64,000 nucleotides of DNA from an uncultured Clostridia bacterium (GTDB lineage Bacteria > Bacillota > Clostridia > Oscillospirales > Acutalibacteraceae): assembly GCA_947598155.1 (NCBI GenBank), contig CANQFC010000002.1, forward strand, positions 1 to 64,000, read 5' to 3'. How positions within the stretch are numbered: position 1 is the first letter of the stretch; the number at the start of each line of letters is the position of its first letter. The position numbers and the translations under genes were made by a program. The notes under the pieces were generated by a model. It did not search any database, was not told where the DNA came from, and saw nothing but the letters and a program-made list of their open reading frames with translations. Positions 1-7,710 of the stretch are shown in pieces.

Positions 1-6
1 TAATAT

Positions 7-48
7 CCCCCTCTTGATATATATTCTACATCAACAGGGGGCTTTTTT
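7..48 (+). terminator. Intrinsic terminator of a gene left of the window
   Basis: An 11-bp stem with one mismatch (CCCCCTCTTGA against TCAACAGGGGG) is followed directly by C and six T. It would end a plus-strand transcript entering from outside the window. No coding region is visible between it and the PHP gene. Confidence 0.8.
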
Positions 49-100
49 CTATTGTCCATTTTTTACGGACTTGTTCATTTTATCACCGGGGTTTTCGTTT

Positions 101-127
101 TCAATAAGGGGCTTGGCCCCGTCATTG
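101..127. repeat. Dispersed palindromic repeat, copy 1
   Basis: Copy of the AATAAGGGGCTTGCCCCGTCATT family, here with GGCTTGGCCCC, so the core palindrome is GGGGCttgGCCCC. It lies between the incoming terminator and the 3' end of the PHP gene. The rest of positions 49-227 shows no gene or other recognisable signal. Confidence 0.75.
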
Positions 128-227
128 TATTTAACTCTTACAAAATTTGGGTCATTGCGGCTGACGGAATAAACATATATAATGTATATGGCATCTGGTA
201 GCCGCCAAATAAGAATTTGAGCGTAAA

Positions 228-914
228 TTATCTTCTGATTATTTTAGGCGACGTATTTAAAAGCGCGTTGACTAAATCCTTATTGTCTTTGATTTCACGG
301 TCAAATATCAGTCCGCCGCGCGCGGTGTCCTCATGTTTATGGTAATCGGAGCCGCTTGTCTTTAAAAGAGAGTTTTCATCTGCCCAAATATTTGCGATTG
401 TATTGTGAGAATTGTGTCGGGGACAGCCGTTGTAAACCTCAATTCCGTCAAGATATTGCGGTTTTGTGACAGTCATACCCGTTCTGAACGGGTGCGCCTG
501 AAAAATTGCCATTCCGTTTTTATGAACAAGCTCGGAAAACTGCGGAATCCGCATACGGTCAATATCAACATTGCCGTAAAGGAATTTTTCGTTTACGCCG
601 TAAACAAGATAGTCGTTCATATTGGCGTTTTCCGGAAAATAAAACCTTATTTCCATTCCGAGAAAAACTTTGATTTTACCGTTGGCCGCTTTGAGCGCGG
701 CATTGTATCCACGCAGAAAAAAGTCTATTTTTTCTTTCCAAGAAATAGCCTTGCCCTCAAACCTTTCAAACGTGCTCGGGCTTAAATGGTCGGTAATAAC
801 GATTCCGTCATATCCTGCTCTTATATAGTCGTTAATCAAATCTTCGGCTGTTACGCTTGCACAGCGGCTTGTGTTTGAGGTATGTGCGTGCATTTCGCAT
901 ATAAATTTGTTCAT
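228..914 (-). CDS. PHP-domain metal-dependent phosphoesterase
   Basis: A 228-residue protein of the PHP (polymerase and histidinol phosphatase) superfamily. The N-terminal MHAHTSNTS supplies the first His-x-His metal pair. VITDHLSPS gives the Asp-His ligands and the GSDYHKHE motif near residue 190 gives the C-terminal Asp/His ligands. Such proteins hydrolyse small phosphoesters in the cytoplasm; the substrate here cannot be told from sequence. Start: ATG at 914 with an AAGGAAG ribosome site about 9 bases upstream. It is monocistronic and divergent from the Stn operon. Confidence 0.85.
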   Translation of the reverse strand: MNKFICEMHAHTSNTSRCASVTAEDLINDYIRAGYDGIVITDHLSPSTFERFEGKAISWKEKIDFFLRGYNAALKAANGKIKVFLGMEIRFYFPENANMNDYLVYGVNEKFLYGNVDIDRMRIPQFSELVHKNGMAIFQAHPFRTGMTVTKPQYLDGIEVYNGCPRHNSHNTIANIWADENSLLKTSGSDYHKHEDTARGGLIFDREIKDNKDLVNALLNTSPKIIRR

Positions 915-944
915 AATAAAAAACTTCCTTAATTTTAATAGTTT

Positions 945-973
945 ATTTTAACATAAATATAGTTAAATCTCAA
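945..973 (-). promoter_or_regulatory. Sigma-A promoter of the PHP gene
   Basis: On the minus strand TTGAGA, 17 bases, TAAAAT. It lies about 30 bases upstream of the PHP start codon. Confidence 0.6.
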
Positions 974-991
974 CAGAAATTAGTTTAACTT

Positions 992-1021
992 TTGATTGAA
1001 AAAAGTCGGACTTTGTATTAT
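992..1021 (+). promoter_or_regulatory. Possible promoter of the Stn operon
   Basis: TTGATT, 18 bases, TATTAT. The transcript would begin just ahead of the composite repeat at 1041-1159, placing that repeat in the 5' untranslated region of stnC. Confidence 0.5.
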
Positions 1022-1040
1022 TATATAGTTTAAGCAAGTT

Positions 1041-1159
1041 GACCGCCCGTATGCGGCGGTTCCATTTCGGAATCAGGAAATATTGTCTTTTCTGATTCCT
1101 TTGCGCGGCTGTTGCCGCACATTGCCGCGCCATTCATCGTGGCAAGCTACTTATTGAAT
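1041..1159 (+). repeat. Composite structured repeat, long copy 1
   Basis: Three potential hairpins in series: GGAATCAG with CTGATTCC (1069-1099), GCGGCTGTTGCCGC (1105-1118), then a degenerate copy of the short repeat (GGCAAGC followed by TTATTGAA, up to 1159). The same order recurs at 45661-45766 and, truncated, at 49138-49194. This copy lies in the leader of the stnC-stnB-stnA operon, where it could be a leader structure or only a mobile or selfish repeat. Confidence 0.7.
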
Positions 1160-1176
1160 CTAAACGGAGGGATATT

Positions 1177-1674
1177 ATGAATTTTTATGAAAGTAAGGTC
1201 GATTCCGATTTAACTCTTCTTGAACCTACACTTGAAAAATACGGCGACGCCGCTGAAAATCTTATTTCGGTTTTGCAGTCCGCGCAGGAGATTTACGGTT
1301 ATTTACCGACGGACGTAATTATTCACATTTCACAGCGTATGTGTGTGCCGATAGTAAAAATAATAGGAGTTGCGACATTTTATTCACAGTTCAGATTAAC
1401 GCCGATAGGCAAATATCTCATTATGCTGTGTAAGGGTACTGCCTGCCATGTTAACGGGGCGGACGGCATTTATGAGGCAATAAGCGAGTATCTGAATATA
1501 AAAGACAATGAGACGACGGAAGACGGGCTGTTCACAATTAAATGTGTGGCGTGCCTCGGGTGTTGCAGTCTTTCACCCGTAATGATGGTGAACGACGACA
1601 CATACGGCACACTCACTCCCGAAAAGGCAGTAAATATACTTAAAACTTTGGCAGAAAAGGAGAAAAATCAATGA
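1177..1674 (+). CDS. stnC: NuoE/HydC-like [2Fe-2S] subunit of an electron-bifurcating transhydrogenase (StnC-like)
   Basis: A 165-residue NuoE-family protein with a thioredoxin-like [2Fe-2S] domain. The four expected ligands are C85-x4-C90 and C126-x3-C130; C123 and C129 are additional. It would pass electrons between the FMN subunit next door and the rest of a soluble complex. It begins at ATG 1177 after a good GGAGG site and overlaps the next gene by 4 bases, so the three genes form one operon. NuoE homologues occur in complex I, bifurcating hydrogenases and formate dehydrogenases. The third gene (NfnL-like, no hydrogenase) makes the Sporomusa-type StnABC transhydrogenase the best match. 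The gene name is by context. Confidence 0.85.
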   Translation: MNFYESKVDSDLTLLEPTLEKYGDAAENLISVLQSAQEIYGYLPTDVIIHISQRMCVPIVKIIGVATFYSQFRLTPIGKYLIMLCKGTACHVNGADGIYEAISEYLNIKDNETTEDGLFTIKCVACLGCCSLSPVMMVNDDTYGTLTPEKAVNILKTLAEKEKNQ

Positions 1675-3413
1675 AAATTGCGGTAGGGCAGGGAAGCTGC
1701 GGAATTGCCGCGGGCGCATTGAAAGCTTTTGAGGTTTTAGAGCGAAAACTTAATAAAGATAATGAGCTTACGTTTACCGGGTGCATAGGTATGTGCTACC
1801 TTGAGCCGATAGTTGACGTATATAACGGGAACGAGCTCCACAGATTTGTAAGAGTTACTTCCGAGATAGCCGAAAAAATTGCCAAAGCGGTAAACCGCGG
1901 TGATTTTTCCGACATGGGCGAATATGAAATATCCGATGACGACAAGGCGTTTCTATCTTCCCAGACAAGAATTGCGCTTCGCCATTGCGGCGTAATCAAT
2001 CCTGAAAAAATTGAAGATTACATAGGCGACCGCGGATATGACGCTATAAAAAAGTGCGTTACTGAAATGACTCCCGAGCAGGTCATTGAGGAAATTAAAA
2101 TTTCAGGTCTTGCCGGAAGAGGCGGAGCCGGTTTTCCGACGTGGTTTAAGTGGAACGCCGCGAGAAATTCCGAGGGCAGTGAAAAATATCTTATCTGCAA
2201 CGCAGACGAGGGAGACCCCGGTGCGTTTATGGACAGAGCGGTTATCGAAAGCGACCCTCACACGCTGATAGAGGGTATGCTTATCGGAGCGTATGCTATC
2301 GGCGCCAAGGAAGCTATCGTTTACGTTCGTGCCGAGTATCCGCTTGCGGTAAAACGATTAAAAAAAGCTATTGAGCAGGCAAAAGAGCTTGGGTTTATAG
2401 GCGATAACATTTTCGGCACGGATTTTTCCTGTGATTTTAAAATTAAAGCCGGCGCCGGGGCGTTTGTCTGCGGCGAGGAAACGGCTCTTATTGAGTCCCT
2501 TGAAGGCTCGAGAGGTATGCCGCGTTTAAAACCCCCGTTCCCTGCGCAGTCGGGATTTTTGCGCAAACCGTCAAATATAAATAATGTTGAAACTTTTGCG
2601 AATGTAGCGTGGATAATTCAAAACGGCGGCGAAAAGTTTGCGGAAATGGGCACCGAAACAAGCAAGGGAACAAAGGTTTTTGCCCTTACAGGTAAGATAA
2701 ACAAGGGCGGACTTGTTGAAATTCCCATGGGTAAAACACTCCGCGATGTTATTTTCGGCATAGGCGGCGGAATAAGAGACGGTAAAAAGTTTAAAGCGGT
2801 TCAAATGGGAGGCCCGTCAGGCGGGTGTATTCCGGAAAGTTTGCTTGATACGGTTATTGATTACAAGGCGCTTGCCGCGACAGGCGCAATTATGGGTTCC
2901 GGCGGAATGGTTGTTATGGACGAAAGCACCTGTATGGTCGGTATGGCCAAGTTTTTCCTTGACTTTACCGCAAAGGAATCCTGCGGCAAATGTACTCACT
3001 GCCGAATCGGCACAAAGAGAATGCTTGAAATTCTCACAAGAATAACCGATGGAGAGGGTACGGCAGAGGATTTAACGCTCCTTGAAGAGCTTTGCAATTC
3101 AATTAAAGACGGAGCCTTGTGCGGACTGGGTCAAACTGCGCCGAATCCCGTGCTGACTACTCTTAAATATTTCCGCAATGAATATCTTGAACATATCGAA
3201 AACAAACGTTGCGCGGCGCACGAATGCGTTAAGTTCAGAAAATATAAAATTGATCCCGACGCCTGCCGCGGCTGTACCGCGTGCGCAAGAAAATGTCCTG
3301 CGGGCGCTATTACCGGCGCGCCTAAATCGGTTCACAAAATTGACCCGAATATCTGCGTCGGTTGCGGAAGCTGTTTGTCGGCCTGCCGTTTCGGCGCTGT
3401 GGAGGTGGAATAA
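1671..3413 (+). CDS. stnB: NuoF/HydB-like NADH- and FMN-binding subunit (StnB-like)
   Basis: A 580-residue NuoF-family flavoprotein. Domains in order: a thioredoxin-like N-terminus with C10, C38 and C42; the NADH/FMN domain with GRGGAGFPTWFKW and NADEGDPGAF (about 145-205); a SLBB-like region; the iron-sulfur segment C438-x2-C441-x2-C444 with C484; and a C-terminal two-[4Fe-4S] ferredoxin (DACRGCTACARKCP and NICVGCGSCLSACR). It is expected to oxidise or reduce NAD(H) at FMN and connect to ferredoxin. The N-terminal domain shows three rather than the usual four cysteines of [2Fe-2S] versions. It overlaps stnC by 4 bases and stnA by 1 base. Confidence 0.88.
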   Translation: MKIAVGQGSCGIAAGALKAFEVLERKLNKDNELTFTGCIGMCYLEPIVDVYNGNELHRFVRVTSEIAEKIAKAVNRGDFSDMGEYEISDDDKAFLSSQTRIALRHCGVINPEKIEDYIGDRGYDAIKKCVTEMTPEQVIEEIKISGLAGRGGAGFPTWFKWNAARNSEGSEKYLICNADEGDPGAFMDRAVIESDPHTLIEGMLIGAYAIGAKEAIVYVRAEYPLAVKRLKKAIEQAKELGFIGDNIFGTDFSCDFKIKAGAGAFVCGEETALIESLEGSRGMPRLKPPFPAQSGFLRKPSNINNVETFANVAWIIQNGGEKFAEMGTETSKGTKVFALTGKINKGGLVEIPMGKTLRDVIFGIGGGIRDGKKFKAVQMGGPSGGCIPESLLDTVIDYKALAATGAIMGSGGMVVMDESTCMVGMAKFFLDFTAKESCGKCTHCRIGTKRMLEILTRITDGEGTAEDLTLLEELCNSIKDGALCGLGQTAPNPVLTTLKYFRNEYLEHIENKRCAAHECVKFRKYKIDPDACRGCTACARKCPAGAITGAPKSVHKIDPNICVGCGSCLSACRFGAVEVE

Positions 3414-5629
3414 TGCAGATTAAAATTACTATTGACGGTAAAGATATAATTACCGATTCCGACAAATCTATTCTTGATATTGCTTTGGAAAACGGAATAA
3501 ACATTCCAAATATGTGCTATGACCCCTTGGTTGAGGCATACGGCGGGTGCGGACTTTGCACTGTTGAGGCCGAGGGCGTCCCAAAACTTCTGAGAGCGTG
3601 CTCCGCTAAGCCGTCTGACGGAATGATTATTCATACCGACTCCGAAAGAGTAAAAAAATCACGCAAAACGGCGTTGGAACTTCTTTTGTCCGATCATACG
3701 GGTGATTGCAAAGCGCCTTGCACAAAGGCCTGTCCTGCCGGTACGGACTGTCAGGGTTATGTCGGTTTGATTGCGAACGGCGAGTATGCCGAGGCAGTTA
3801 AGCTAATAAGAGAAAAAGTACCCTTCCCGTCGTCAATAGGCAGAGTTTGCCCTCATCCGTGCGAAAACGCTTGCCGCAGGCAATATGTTGACTCGGCAAT
3901 TTCAATAGCGTTTCTCAAAAGCTTTGTTGCTGATAAATATATAGGCGATTTTTCTCTTTTGCCGGCAAAAGCCGAAAAGAGCGGCAAAAAGGTGGCGGTT
4001 ATCGGCGGAGGTCCGGCAGGTCTTACGGCGTCATATTATCTTTCACTCAAAGGGCATACTGTAACTGTATTTGAGCAGATGCCGCAAATGGGAGGTATGC
4101 TCCGCTACGGAATCCCCGAATACAGACTTCCGAAAGCCGTTCTTGATAAAGAAATTGAATTTATCAGGCGGACGGGTGTTACATATAAAAATAATATAAA
4201 AATCGGTAAAAATATATCCTTTGAAAGCATTAAAAATGATTATGACGCGGTTGTTGTTGCGGCGGGCGCTTGGAAAAGCAGTAAAATGCACGTTAAGGGC
4301 GAAGAATTGAACGGAGTTTACGGCGGGATTGATTTTCTCAGAGAGGTAAACCTCGGCGGTAAACCGAAAATCGGCAAAAACGTCGCTGTCTGCGGAGGCG
4401 GCAACACCGCTATGGACGCCTGCCGAACAGCGGTTCGCCTCGGCGCCGAAAAAGTGTATGTTATTTACAGAAGAACTAAAGACGAAATGCCTGCCGACCC
4501 GAATGAAATTTTGGAATCGGAAGAAGAAGGCGTAATTTATAAATATCTTACAAATCCGATTGAGTTTACTGAGTCGAACGGCTCGGTTTGCGGAGCTGTC
4601 CTGCAAAAAATGAAACTGGGCGAGCCAGATGAAAGCGGCAGACGCCGCCCCGAACCGATAGAAGGCGAAACCGAATATATTTCGCTCGATTCGGTTATTA
4701 TGGCAATAGGTCAGGTTCCCGAGCTTAGCGGATTTGAAATGCTGGAACAGACGAAAAAAGGCACGGTTATCGCTTGCGAAAACGATTTTACAACATCGGA
4801 AGAGGGCGTATTCGCAATAGGCGACGTTTCAAATAAGGGAGCCGACATTGCCATTGCCGCCATAGGCGAGGCAGGCAAAGCCGCCGAAGTTATCGACGCC
4901 TATTTGCGCGGCGTGAAAATTTCATATAAAAAGCCGTTTATTGTTGAGCGCGGAGACAGCGAAATTGATTATTCCGAATTTGTAAAAGCGCCGAGGGCTG
5001 TTATGCCGAAAATTTCTCCGAACGAACGCAAGGTTTCATTTGCCGAGGTAAATAAAGGCTTTTCCGACGAGCAGGCAACAGCGGAGGCCAACCGTTGCTT
5101 AGAGTGCGGATGCCACGATTATTATGAATGCAAGCTCGTAAAGTATGCCGATGAAAACGGAATTTCCGGTAAACGGCTTAGCGGCGAAAAGCATTCGCGC
5201 AACAGTGAAGACAAAACCGAGCTTATCAGCCGCAACGCCGATAAATGCGTTCTTTGCGGACTCTGCGTGCGAATTTGCGATAAGGTTATTGGCAAATCCG
5301 CTGTCGGACTTGTTGACCGTGGATTTAACACGCTGGTTCTGCCGGAATTCGGCAAAAAATTATCCGAAACAAACTGCATTTTTTGCGGAATGTGCGTTGA
5401 CAAATGCCCCACAGGCGCATTGCGTGAAAAGAGCGGCGCGTCCAAAGCGCTGGTCGTTGAGGAAAACAGTAAAATTACAGTCTGCGAGCTTTGCGAAAAG
5501 CGTTGCCCGATAGACGTAAGATATATCGGCAATACCGTTACCCGCATAAAGCCTTACGGTAAAGACACAGTCCTCTGTAAAAAAGGTAAATTTGATTTAC
5601 TTGAGGATAAGTCCATTCTTAAAAAGTAA
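3413..5629 (+). CDS. stnA: NfnL/GltD-like FAD-NADP oxidoreductase with extra iron-sulfur domains (StnA-like)
   Basis: 738 residues from ATG 3413, which overlaps the stnB stop (TAATG) and has a GGAGGTGG site; an upstream in-frame start at 3362 would lie inside stnB. Domains: plant-type [2Fe-2S] (C35, C46, C49, C63); a GltD-type cysteine-rich helical domain; FAD fold (AVIGGGPAGL, about 190); NADP fold (AVCGGGNTAMDA, about 325); a two-[4Fe-4S] ferredoxin (CVLCGLCVRIC and CIFCGMCVDKCP, about 620-690); then a CELCEKRC...LCKKGKF cluster resembling the [4Fe-4S] domain of formate dehydrogenases and NuoG. The family context suggests ferredoxin-dependent NADH:NADP+ transhydrogenation by flavin-based bifurcation. 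No hydrogenase or molybdopterin catalytic domain is present. Confidence 0.85.
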   Translation: MQIKITIDGKDIITDSDKSILDIALENGINIPNMCYDPLVEAYGGCGLCTVEAEGVPKLLRACSAKPSDGMIIHTDSERVKKSRKTALELLLSDHTGDCKAPCTKACPAGTDCQGYVGLIANGEYAEAVKLIREKVPFPSSIGRVCPHPCENACRRQYVDSAISIAFLKSFVADKYIGDFSLLPAKAEKSGKKVAVIGGGPAGLTASYYLSLKGHTVTVFEQMPQMGGMLRYGIPEYRLPKAVLDKEIEFIRRTGVTYKNNIKIGKNISFESIKNDYDAVVVAAGAWKSSKMHVKGEELNGVYGGIDFLREVNLGGKPKIGKNVAVCGGGNTAMDACRTAVRLGAEKVYVIYRRTKDEMPADPNEILESEEEGVIYKYLTNPIEFTESNGSVCGAVLQKMKLGEPDESGRRRPEPIEGETEYISLDSVIMAIGQVPELSGFEMLEQTKKGTVIACENDFTTSEEGVFAIGDVSNKGADIAIAAIGEAGKAAEVIDAYLRGVKISYKKPFIVERGDSEIDYSEFVKAPRAVMPKISPNERKVSFAEVNKGFSDEQATAEANRCLECGCHDYYECKLVKYADENGISGKRLSGEKHSRNSEDKTELISRNADKCVLCGLCVRICDKVIGKSAVGLVDRGFNTLVLPEFGKKLSETNCIFCGMCVDKCPTGALREKSGASKALVVEENSKITVCELCEKRCPIDVRYIGNTVTRIKPYGKDTVLCKKGKFDLLEDKSILKK

Positions 5630-5656
5630 ATATTTTTTTAACAATTTTTGTATTTC

Positions 5657-5685
5657 TTGCGTTAACTGTCATAATATGGTATTAT
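5657..5685 (+). promoter_or_regulatory. Sigma-A promoter of the DUF5685 operon
   Basis: TTGCGT, 17 bases, TATTAT, 34 bases ahead of the TTG start at 5719. It separates this operon from stnA, after which no stem-loop terminator is visible. Confidence 0.55.
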
Positions 5686-5718
5686 TTTATTATGTAAATA
5701 ATTGCGAGGTATCATATT

Positions 5719-6552
5719 TTGTTCGGTTATGTAACTGTTTATAAGCCCGAATTAAAAATTAAGGATTATGACGTTTATAGGGGCGTGTACTGTACTCTTT
5801 GTAAGCAAATGCAAAAGGAATACGGTCTGTTTTCCCGCTTTCTTTTGAGCTATGACGCGGTGTTTTATGTCCTGTACCGAATGGGAACGGTTAACTCTGA
5901 AACAAAAATTTCAAAATCGCATTGCAGTTTTTCTCCTTGTAAAAAGTGCCTTAAAATTGATTCCGATGAAGAAATTTTCAAAAAAGCGGCGGGTATAACC
6001 GTTATTTTGTCATATTTCAAGCTTTGCGACAATATTTCAGACAGCGTATTTTTTAAGCGCGCGCTCTGCAAAGCTATAAAACCTTATTTTAAGCGCATAT
6101 GTCGGAAAGCTCAAAAAAAATATCCCGACATTTTTAATGCTACCGAAAAATATATGTCAAGTCAGTTAGCGGCCGAAAAGAATTTTCTCGGAGTTGACTC
6201 GGCGGCGGACCCCACGGGCAGTGTTCTCGGTTACATTTTTTCAGACGGAGAATTAAATTCTGACAGCTTTAAAATAGGATATTTTTTAGGCAGAACGGTA
6301 TATTTATTAGACGCGTTTGACGATTACGAAAACGATGTAAAATCAAATTTGTTTAATCCGTTCAAAAACACGGATAATATAATTGAAGACGCAAGCTTTG
6401 CGGTCGATCTTTCAATAGGCGAGCTCGCTGAATATATAAAAAAAGTTGAATTTTTCAGATTTAGGGACATAATTTACAACATTGTGTTTGAGGGGCTTGA
6501 TTACAGGCGTAGAAAAATTATTATGGAAAAGAGAGGTGAGAAAGATGAATGA
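5719..6552 (+). CDS. DUF5685 family protein
   Basis: 277 residues. The N-terminus (FGYVTVYKPELKIKDYDVYRGVYCTLCKQM) is the recognisable signature of DUF5685, a family seen mainly in Clostridia and of unknown function; the two cysteines in YCTLCK plus two in SPCKKC could bind metal. The remainder is helix-rich and without a signal peptide. The start is TTG 5719 with a GCGAGGT site about 9 bases upstream. It is the first gene of a tight operon with a J-like protein and a membrane protein, overlapping the next gene by 8 bases. The recurrent pairing suggests a shared but unknown role. Confidence 0.75.
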   Translation: MFGYVTVYKPELKIKDYDVYRGVYCTLCKQMQKEYGLFSRFLLSYDAVFYVLYRMGTVNSETKISKSHCSFSPCKKCLKIDSDEEIFKKAAGITVILSYFKLCDNISDSVFFKRALCKAIKPYFKRICRKAQKKYPDIFNATEKYMSSQLAAEKNFLGVDSAADPTGSVLGYIFSDGELNSDSFKIGYFLGRTVYLLDAFDDYENDVKSNLFNPFKNTDNIIEDASFAVDLSIGELAEYIKKVEFFRFRDIIYNIVFEGLDYRRRKIIMEKRGEKDE

Positions 6553-7162
6553 CGCGTATTCCGTTTTGGGAGTTTTGCCGAGCGATTCCGAAGATGTAAT
6601 CAAAAAGGCGTACAGGGCAAAGGCATATGAAATTGAAAACTCAAATATGACGCCAAGCGAAAAAAAAGAAAAGATGACGGAGATTGACTCTGCGTTCGAC
6701 TATATTTTCAATGAAAAAAGGGGAACCGGCAATTCATCTTCTCAAGGCTCGTCTTATTATTCTGAATATTCATCGCAGTTTCCCGATGTGCGCCGCCAAA
6801 TAGCCGAGGGCAGGTTGGACGACGCTGAAACAATTCTTGACGGAATCCCTAAAAATATGTGTTCCGCCGAGTGGTACTATTTAAAAGGGCTTATTTACCG
6901 AAACAGAGGCTGGCTGAACGAGGCTCATTCATATTTTAATCAGGCGGTTTTTCTTGACCCCGAAAACGCGGAATACAGAGAGGCGTACGATTCACTATCT
7001 AAAAAAGCCAACGGAGGATATAAGCTTGATTATGACGAACATTCGGGGTGCTCAAACTGCGTTGGGTGCACAAGCGGTAATTGCCTTGACGACCTTTGCA
7101 CTCTTTGGTGCTGCGATAACATTTGCGAGTGCTTTGGCGGCGATCTTTGCGGGTGTTGCTGA
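6545..7162 (+). CDS. Degenerate J-domain protein with TPR and a cysteine-rich tail
   Basis: 205 residues from ATG 6545, whose GAGAGGTGAGA ribosome site is well placed; a longer in-frame start at 6482 lies inside the DUF5685 gene. Residues 1-60 look like a J-domain (AYSVLGV, then IKKAYRAKA and a final helix) but the HPD tripeptide needed to stimulate Hsp70 is absent. Residues 90-150 form a TPR-like helical repeat (WYYLKGLIYRNRGWLNEAHSYF). The last 37 residues hold 12 cysteines in C-x2-C, CC and similar spacings, suggesting metal binding or a disulfide-rich tail. Hsp70-cochaperone activity is therefore doubtful. Confidence 0.75.
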   Translation: MNDAYSVLGVLPSDSEDVIKKAYRAKAYEIENSNMTPSEKKEKMTEIDSAFDYIFNEKRGTGNSSSQGSSYYSEYSSQFPDVRRQIAEGRLDDAETILDGIPKNMCSAEWYYLKGLIYRNRGWLNEAHSYFNQAVFLDPENAEYREAYDSLSKKANGGYKLDYDEHSGCSNCVGCTSGNCLDDLCTLWCCDNICECFGGDLCGCC

Positions 7163-7710
7163 TGAATAATAAAATAAAAGAAAAATCGGTTAAATCATCA
7201 TTCGGGGGGATTTCGGCGGCGTTATCGTTAATAATTATGGCGGTTTTCGGAATATTTCCTTCAATGACCTATGCCGCGCCCGTTATCTGCGGAATTTTTA
7301 TAGCCGTTGCAGTAATCGAGTTTAACTCCAAATTTGCGTTTGCATTGTATTTGGCCGTGTCGGTTTTATCTTTAGCAATCGTTCCTAACAAAGAGTCCGC
7401 CGTGTTTTACGCGCTGTTTTTCGGAATATACCCGATTTTAAAGGGATTTATCGAGAGAAAAACGAGAGGCGCGTTTTCTTGGGTTATAAAATATATAATT
7501 TTCAATATAGCAATAGTTGCCGCCTATTTAATTTGCTCAAAGCTTTTAAATATCCCATATGACGAGATAGGCGCGTTCGGTAAATTCACGTTATTGTTTC
7601 TATGGGGCTCGGGCAACGCGGCGTTTTTGTTTTATGACATAGCGTTTACCCGAATCGTTACGCTTTATATATATAAATGGCAAAAATATATTAAAAGGCT
7701 GTTGAAATAA
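7162..7710 (+). CDS. Small integral membrane protein, function unknown
   Basis: 182 residues with about five or six hydrophobic segments and a basic C-terminus (KWQKYIKRLLK). The start ATG 7162 overlaps the stop of the J-like gene by one base (TGATG), indicating translational coupling; the upstream in-frame start at 7123 would overlap that gene's Cys-rich tail. Its size and helix layout recall substrate-binding subunits of ECF transporters, but I see no diagnostic motif, so this is only a possibility. Confidence 0.6.
   Translation: MNNKIKEKSVKSSFGGISAALSLIIMAVFGIFPSMTYAAPVICGIFIAVAVIEFNSKFAFALYLAVSVLSLAIVPNKESAVFYALFFGIYPILKGFIERKTRGAFSWVIKYIIFNIAIVAAYLICSKLLNIPYDEIGAFGKFTLLFLWGSGNAAFLFYDIAFTRIVTLYIYKWQKYIKRLLK

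Noticed and set aside
1041-1159. Known riboswitch class in the stn leader
   Set aside because: The same modules recur at two unrelated loci together with the dispersed repeat, so a repeat element is the simpler explanation.
4043-4606. 187-residue minus-strand frame inside stnA
   Set aside because: Antisense shadow of a well-supported flavoprotein gene; no family features and no promoter or ribosome site.
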